Assembly: GCA_031271755.1 (NCBI GenBank)
Contig: JAISVB010000056.1
Span: 1 to 64,000, forward strand
Source: Culturomica sp.
Lineage (GTDB): Bacteria > Bacteroidota > Bacteroidia > Bacteroidales > Marinifilaceae
Reading direction: 5' to 3'
DNA length: 64,000 nt
Position numbers and translations under genes: made by a program. A model generated the notes under the pieces. It had not been told where the DNA came from, did no database searches, and saw only the letters and a program-made list of their open reading frames with translations. This document shows, piece by piece, positions 59,462 to 64,000 of this stretch (the stretch's first letter is position 1; the number at the start of each line of letters is the position of its first letter).

Positions 59462-61835
59462 TCGACAACTTGTCGGTGTCGATATCCTCCTCTTCGTTGT
59501 AAATTTGCAGCAAAGGCTCCCGGAATGTCCGGTTGGTAATGCTTTTTTCCATGGTCAACAGCAGGGCGGGAAGCAGCAACTGGTTGGCGAGCGTGGCGGA
59601 AAGCAGGGTGAGCGAGGTCAGCATGCCCAGGGCAAATGTCCCTCCGAAATCCGACAGGCAAAAGATCCCGAACCCGAAGAAGAGAATGATAGAGGTATAG
59701 ATCATGCTCTGTCCCGTCTCTTTCAGGGCGTGTACGACGGAGAGGCGGATGTCCCATTTGGTTGCCTGCAACTCCTGGCGGTATTTGGCCAAATAGTGGA
59801 TCGTATCGTCCGTAGAGATCCCGAAAGCGACACTGAACACAAGGATCGTGGAGGCTTTGATCGGAATGCCGGTGAATCCCATAATGGCTGCCGTAAAGAT
59901 CAGGGGGATGATGTTGGGCACCAGGGCGATCAGCACCATCCGCTTGCTTCTGAACATCCAGGCCATGAATCCGGCAATGAGGACAATGGCCAGCGCTAAG
60001 GAGGAGAAGAGGTTTTCGATCAGATAGCGGTTCCCCTTAAAGGCGATCACGCTGGAACCGGTGACTTTGACGGAGTGGCTTTCCGGCGGGAAGATCCGGC
60101 GGGCGCTCCGGTATACGGAATCTTCCAGCTCCTCCATTCTCCGGGTTCCGATGTCCTTGACGCGGAAACTGAGCCGGATCTCCCGGGAGGTGGAATCGAT
60201 GAAGGAGTTTGCCATGCCGCCGATCTCTCCGGCCGAATTCTGGGCGTATTTCAAAATAAAATTCCGGGTCATGGAATTGGGGAGGCAGTAGTATTCGGGT
60301 TTTCCGTTGTAATAGGCCTGGTTGGCAAATTTGATGACCTCTACGATGGAGAGGGGACGGGATACGTCCGGATTTTCCTGCATCTCCCGGCAAAACCGGT
60401 CTAATTTTTCCAGATTGGATTGCTTCAATACCTGGTTGGGCTTCTGAAAATCCACCGTTACTTCCAACGGCATCAAACCGTCAAAGTGTTCTTCAAAAAA
60501 AGTCAGATCCTGCCGGATGGGGTCGCTCTCTTTCAGGTCGTCCACCATGTATCCGGTTGTTTTCATCAGGGTCATGCCGATGATGCCGATCAAAAGGACG
60601 ACCACCGTACAGGTATACAGCCGCGTCCGTTTGGTCATGACGATCTTCAGCTCTGTGTTGATGATCTTGTTTACCAGACTGTTGTGCAGGTGCTTGGTCT
60701 GTTTCTTGTCCGGGACCGGTAAAAAACTGAATATGGCCGGGATCAGGATCAGGCAGATCACGAAAATGGTCGTGATGCTCATGAACGAGATCAACCCGAA
60801 ATCCCGGAGGATCTGGCTGGAGGTAATGATGAACGTGGCAAATCCGGTGGCGGTTGTGAGATTGGAAAGGAGGGTGGCGTTCCCGATCTTGTGGATCATC
60901 CGTTGCAGGGATTTGATTTTATTGCCGTGCCGGATGTACTCCGAATGGTATTTATTGATCATAAATACGCTGTTGGGGACGCCGATGACGATCAGCAGGG
61001 AGGGAAGCATGGCCGTCAGCAACGTGATCTTGATCCCGAGCAGCGCCATGTACCCGACAGCCCACACCACCGCCGTCCCGATGATGAGCAGGCAAAAGCC
61101 GACCGTCCGGAACGAGCGGAAAAACAGGTAGAGGATGATGGCGGTGATCAGCAACGAGAGCACCACGAACATGTACATCTCTTTTTTCACGTTTTCCGCG
61201 TTGACCACCCGGATGTAGGGAAGGCCGGAGTAGTGCATGTCGAGTTCGTATTTGTCCGTGAAGCGCCGGGTGATCTTTTCGATCTCCCGCACCAAGCCGA
61301 CCCGTTCCGGGGAGTTCATGACTTCGGCGGCTACGGTGACCATCATGCCGTAGATCGGTTTGTCCTGGACTACCAGCGTGCTGAAATAGAACGGGAGATT
61401 CCGCGCCACATCCGACAGGCTGTCCAGCTCGTCCCGGGTTTCTACCCGGTCGGGGAAGATGGAGGCGATTTCAAAGGATTTGCGTTCGTTGTTTTTCCGG
61501 AGGTTGAATGTATGGGTGATGGAAGCTACCCCGCTGACCCCTTTCAGCGAGCGGATCTCCCGCCCCGTGCCGAGCCAGTCGTTTACTTTGTCCAATTGAA
61601 AGAAAGCGGGATCCTCCACGGCGAAAACCATCACGTTTCCCCCTTCCTGGCCGAACTTTTTCTGAAATTCGGCGAAGTCGATAAAAGAGCTGTCGGTTTG
61701 GGGCAACAGGCTGGCCTGTTCGTAGGACATCTCCAGATTCCTGGCCTGCCAGCCCATAAAAAGCGTACAGACCGCTACAACAACGATCAGGGCAATCCGG
61801 TATCTGAGAATAAATCCTGCTAATTTTGTCCACAT
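59439..61835 (-). CDS. MMPL/RND-superfamily exporter
   Basis: A 798-residue protein; the ATG at 61835 (MWTKLAGFILRYRIALIVVV) is preferred over a longer frame that would add 17 residues without sense. Architecture is that of a single-chain RND half repeated: N-terminal helix, large loop (about 35-210), five helices (including SLLITAIILYLFFRSFRTVG and VIGVPNSVFMINKYHSEYIR, the SSD-like region), second loop (about 430-610) and five more helices with FSVAFGISTDDTIHYLAKYR. Homologues export lipids, hopanoids or siderophores driven by proton flow. No partner adaptor or outer-membrane factor is adjacent, so the substrate is unknown. A -7 box TATCTTTG is at 61875-61882. Confidence 0.9.
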   Translation of the reverse strand: MWTKLAGFILRYRIALIVVVAVCTLFMGWQARNLEMSYEQASLLPQTDSSFIDFAEFQKKFGQEGGNVMVFAVEDPAFFQLDKVNDWLGTGREIRSLKGVSGVASITHTFNLRKNNERKSFEIASIFPDRVETRDELDSLSDVARNLPFYFSTLVVQDKPIYGMMVTVAAEVMNSPERVGLVREIEKITRRFTDKYELDMHYSGLPYIRVVNAENVKKEMYMFVVLSLLITAIILYLFFRSFRTVGFCLLIIGTAVVWAVGYMALLGIKITLLTAMLPSLLIVIGVPNSVFMINKYHSEYIRHGNKIKSLQRMIHKIGNATLLSNLTTATGFATFIITSSQILRDFGLISFMSITTIFVICLILIPAIFSFLPVPDKKQTKHLHNSLVNKIINTELKIVMTKRTRLYTCTVVVLLIGIIGMTLMKTTGYMVDDLKESDPIRQDLTFFEEHFDGLMPLEVTVDFQKPNQVLKQSNLEKLDRFCREMQENPDVSRPLSIVEVIKFANQAYYNGKPEYYCLPNSMTRNFILKYAQNSAGEIGGMANSFIDSTSREIRLSFRVKDIGTRRMEELEDSVYRSARRIFPPESHSVKVTGSSVIAFKGNRYLIENLFSSLALAIVLIAGFMAWMFRSKRMVLIALVPNIIPLIFTAAIMGFTGIPIKASTILVFSVAFGISTDDTIHYLAKYRQELQATKWDIRLSVVHALKETGQSMIYTSIILFFGFGIFCLSDFGGTFALGMLTSLTLLSATLANQLLLPALLLTMEKSITNRTFREPLLQIYNEEEDIDTDKLSIRPEEKE

Positions 61836-61874
61836 AACGACACACTCAACCTCTGTAAAAAAGGCAAGGAATTG

Positions 61875-61882
61875 CAAAGATA
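61875..61882 (-). promoter_or_regulatory. -7 box of the RND exporter gene
   Basis: TATCTTTG on the minus strand, 39 bases ahead of the start; no good -33 box. Confidence 0.4.
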
Positions 61883-61947
61883 ACAAGAATATTCTGTTGC
61901 CGGTGGGATAAAGGTAAAAATTATTTATTACTTTTGCCGAGCCTGAC

Positions 61948-62019
61948 GGCTGGGTAGTTCAATGGATAGAACGGAAGTTTCCTAAACTTTAAATTCGGGT
62001 TCGATTCCCGGCCCGGCTA
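61948..62019 (+). tRNA. tRNA-Arg (anticodon CCU)
   Basis: A full cloverleaf can be drawn over 72 bases: acceptor GGCTGGG/CCCGGCT (with two G-T pairs), D arm GTTC/GAAC, anticodon stem GAAGT/ACTTT around the loop TTCCTAA (anticodon CCT, decoding AGG), a four-base variable loop, and T arm with loop TTCGATT. Discriminator is A; CCA is not encoded. A -7-like box TACTTTTG sits at 61929-61936. Confidence 0.92.
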
Positions 62020-62079
62020 CGAAGCGGAAAGAATCGGAATCCTCCGGTTCTTTTTATTTGCTCCGGTCTTGGGGTTTTC

Positions 62080-63009
62080 TTACGGAAGCATCTCCGGCCC
62101 GACGCCGAACTTCTCCTCTTCGTGGTGCTTTCCGGCAGGCTCTACGTGCACAACAATATCGTACACATTTTCCACCGATTTTTTGATGCTGGCTTCCACG
62201 GCGTTGGCAATGTTGTGCGCTTCGTTCAGGGTGAGATTTCCGTCTGCTTCCACATCCAGGGCGATCATGTACAGGGAACCGATCTGCCTGGAACGCATCC
62301 GGTGCGGATTGCTGGCTCCGGGCACCTCTTCCACGGCTTTGAAGATCTTTTCGTACACGCTGATGTCCCGCACTCCGTCCATCAACTCCACGTTCGATTC
62401 CAGAAAGATCGAAACCGCCGATTTCAGGATCATCACGCTCACCACCAACCCGGTCACGGCATCCAATATCGGGAGTTTCAGCACAAAGGTAAACACCAAC
62501 CCGATCAAGACCCCGCTGGAGATCATCACATCGTTCCGCATATTCACGGCATTCGCCGTCAACAACGAGCTGTTCACCCGTTTTCCCTGCCGGTACTGGT
62601 ACAGCGCCAGCAACAACTTCCCGACAATGGAAAAGACCGTTACCCAGATGGCGATAGAGCCCGGCATTTCCCGCACCTCTCCGGAGGAGAGCGCCCGGAT
62701 GGAAGAGATCAGCATCTGGATCCCGGCGTAAAAGATCACCATCGAAAGGATCTTGGTAGCAATTCCTTCGGCTTTCTCATAGCCGTAACTGTACCGGTGA
62801 TCGGGCGGACGGCTGATGATGCGGGCGGTAAAGACCATTACCACAGAGATGATCACATCGGTAGCCGAATCGATCCCGTCCCCCAGCACCGCCAAGCTGC
62901 CGGCCCAAAGACCTGTTACGATTTTGGCTGCGGATAATAACAAATTTCCAAAGGTACTGATCCAGGAGGTCCGGGTGATAACACGATTTCTGGCTGTGGT
63001 TTGGTCCAT
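62080..63009 (-). CDS. Cation diffusion facilitator (CDF) family metal transporter
   Basis: A 309-residue transporter exporting zinc, iron or manganese in exchange for protons. Six membrane helices occupy about residues 15-210. The metal-site signature is AVLGDGIDSATDVIIS (about 40-55: Asp/Asp pair) with HRYSYGYEKAEGI and a second DAVTGLVVS stretch; the cytoplasmic C-terminal domain ends with a His-containing tail (VHVEPAGKHHEEEKFGVGPE). Metal specificity cannot be read safely. The tRNA lies 60 bases downstream of its stop. Confidence 0.93.
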   Translation of the reverse strand: MDQTTARNRVITRTSWISTFGNLLLSAAKIVTGLWAGSLAVLGDGIDSATDVIISVVMVFTARIISRPPDHRYSYGYEKAEGIATKILSMVIFYAGIQMLISSIRALSSGEVREMPGSIAIWVTVFSIVGKLLLALYQYRQGKRVNSSLLTANAVNMRNDVMISSGVLIGLVFTFVLKLPILDAVTGLVVSVMILKSAVSIFLESNVELMDGVRDISVYEKIFKAVEEVPGASNPHRMRSRQIGSLYMIALDVEADGNLTLNEAHNIANAVEASIKKSVENVYDIVVHVEPAGKHHEEEKFGVGPEMLP

Positions 63010-63104
63010 ACGGCAATAGCTTTAAATAAGTAAAACGCGGACAAAGATATAAAAGTTTTTTTTAACTTAGCGCCCTGTTGGAGACCCGCTAAAAACCCGC
63101 CTGT

Positions 63105-64000
63105 ATGTATACACTGGAACAACTTACGCAGATCGTTAAAACCGAGATGGACCGGCACGAATATGTGGAAGAACCCTACTCGCTTTTCGAACCCATCACC
63201 TATATCCTGCAGAACGGCGGCAAAATGATCCGTCCCCTGTTGACCCTGATGGCCTACAATATTTACCGGGACGACATTGAAAAAGCGCTGAAACCGGCCA
63301 TCGGGATCGAAATTTTTCACAACTATACGCTCCTGCACGACGATGTAATGGATGACGCTTCCCTGCGGCGCGGCCGTCCCACCGTACACAAAAAGTGGAA
63401 CATGAATGTGGCCATCCTGAGCGGGGATGCGGCGGCGATCACTGCGTACAAGCACATCGAATACTGCGAAGACCGTTACCTGCGGCGGGCTATCGACGGC
63501 TTCAACCAGGTGGCGATGGATGTTTGCAAAGGACAGCAGTACGACATGGAGTTTGAAACCCGCGACAACGTCACCGAAGAGGAGTACATCCGGATGATCT
63601 ACCTGAAAACAGCCGTTCTTATTGCGGGAAGCCTGCGGCACGGGGCGCTGATCGCCGGAGCTCCGGAGGAGGAGTACAACGCGCTCTACGACTTCGGCGG
63701 CAATCTCGGTTTGCTTTTCCAGTTGCAGGACGACTATTTGGACGTTTACGGCGACGTGAGTGAATTCGGGAAGAACATCGGGGGGGATATTCTGGAAAAT
63801 AAAAAGACGTATCTGCTGATCAAAGCGTTGGAAACGGCCGTTCCGCAAGACAGGGCGGAGTTGCAACAATGGTTCTCCGGCACGTCGTTCGATCCGGCGG
63901 AAAAGATCCGGGCGGTGACGGCTATTTACAACCGGGTGGGTATATCCGGAATTGTTCAGCAAAAAATCAACTATTACCTGAACAAAAGCAAGGAAGTTTT
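63105..64000 (+). CDS. Polyprenyl synthetase (trans-isoprenyl diphosphate synthase), 3' end cut by window
   Basis: The first 298 residues are seen, without a stop before the window edge. It has GGKMIRPLL (38-46), the first Asp-rich motif LLHDDVMDDASLRRGRPT (about 76-93) and the second LFQLQDDYLDVYGD (about 204-217), with the GQQYD and LKTA(V)LIAG stretches between. These enzymes chain isopentenyl diphosphate units to make farnesyl-, octaprenyl- or similar diphosphates for quinones and lipid carriers. The chain length depends on residues before the first Asp motif (HNYT) and is not predicted here. Transcribed divergently from the CDF gene. Confidence 0.95.
   Translation, partial: MYTLEQLTQIVKTEMDRHEYVEEPYSLFEPITYILQNGGKMIRPLLTLMAYNIYRDDIEKALKPAIGIEIFHNYTLLHDDVMDDASLRRGRPTVHKKWNMNVAILSGDAAAITAYKHIEYCEDRYLRRAIDGFNQVAMDVCKGQQYDMEFETRDNVTEEEYIRMIYLKTAVLIAGSLRHGALIAGAPEEEYNALYDFGGNLGLLFQLQDDYLDVYGDVSEFGKNIGGDILENKKTYLLIKALETAVPQDRAELQQWFSGTSFDPAEKIRAVTAIYNRVGISGIVQQKINYYLNKSKEV

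Noticed and set aside
62916-63962. 348-codon minus-strand frame over the CDF start and the polyprenyl synthetase
   Set aside because: Antisense of clear genes in other frames; no family resemblance.
1-64000. CRISPR arrays, insertion sequences, integrases or prophage genes
   Set aside because: No regularly spaced repeats with spacers and no transposase, integrase or phage structural gene was seen; the tandem repeats at 13.5-14 kb have only two units.

Overview
The window looks like chromosomal DNA of a Bacteroidota member, most likely order Bacteroidales. The support is the set of family-restricted genes (DUF4175, DUF4271, DUF4292, a DAHP synthase fused to chorismate mutase, rpoN behind asnS, Crp/Fnr and cyclophilin lipoproteins) and the promoters, which carry the Bacteroidota -7 box TAnnTTTG and often a -33 TTG/TTTG, with no clear Shine-Dalgarno signals. 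I cannot place the genus from sequence alone.

Layout. 1-0.8 kb: the end of a GspF-type membrane protein. 0.8-1.3 kb: an AT-rich gap with one perfect and two imperfect DnaA boxes. 1.3-13.2 kb: a plus-strand run with flippase, dut, TPR protein, DUF4292 lipoprotein, EnvC-like factor, DUF4175 giant, RsbW-like kinase, ybeY and mnmG. 13.2-14.2 kb: a non-coding kilobase with two parS centromere sites and a tandem pair of long imperfect palindromes. 14.2-17.7 kb: adenine deaminase and uvrC. 17.7-25.4 kb: minus-strand S41 protease, yidD, rnpA, hemD, DUF4271, polA and a GT2 glycosyltransferase. 25.6-28.8 kb: histidine kinase/response regulator and DAHP synthase-chorismate mutase. 28.8-30.9 kb: an ECF sigma / membrane protein / beta-barrel operon with a strong promoter. 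30.9-41.4 kb: dusB, then minus-strand repeat protein, DUF4870, gltX, small proteins, acyltransferase, aminotransferase, Crp/Fnr regulator, dxs and pyrH. 41.5-44 kb: GT2, LAB_N protein and hemW. 44.1-51.1 kb: beta-barrel/lipoprotein pair, asnS, rpoN, two SPOR lipoproteins and two cyclophilins.

51.1-55.4 kb is the accessory part of the window. It is AT-rich, has small secreted proteins of unknown function, repeated intergenic/leader/signal-peptide cassettes, a WG-repeat protein and broken genes, including a fragment resembling the catalytic end of a Tae4 amidase effector and a remnant of a DUF4143-type ATPase. 55.4-64 kb returns to housekeeping: mutS, a YjbR-like protein, deoC, an MMPL/RND exporter, tRNA-Arg(CCU), a CDF transporter and the start of a polyprenyl synthetase.

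Functionally the core genes serve nucleotide hygiene and DNA repair (dut, polA, uvrC, mutS, adenine deaminase, deoC), tRNA modification and charging (mnmG, dusB, gltX, asnS, rnpA), envelope building (EnvC, flippase, acyltransferase, SPOR proteins, exporter) and isoprenoid/heme supply (dxs, polyprenyl synthetase, hemD, hemW). The parS pair beside mnmG and the DnaA-box gap about 12 kb away suggest the left part lies close to the replication origin. This is an inference, not a demonstration.
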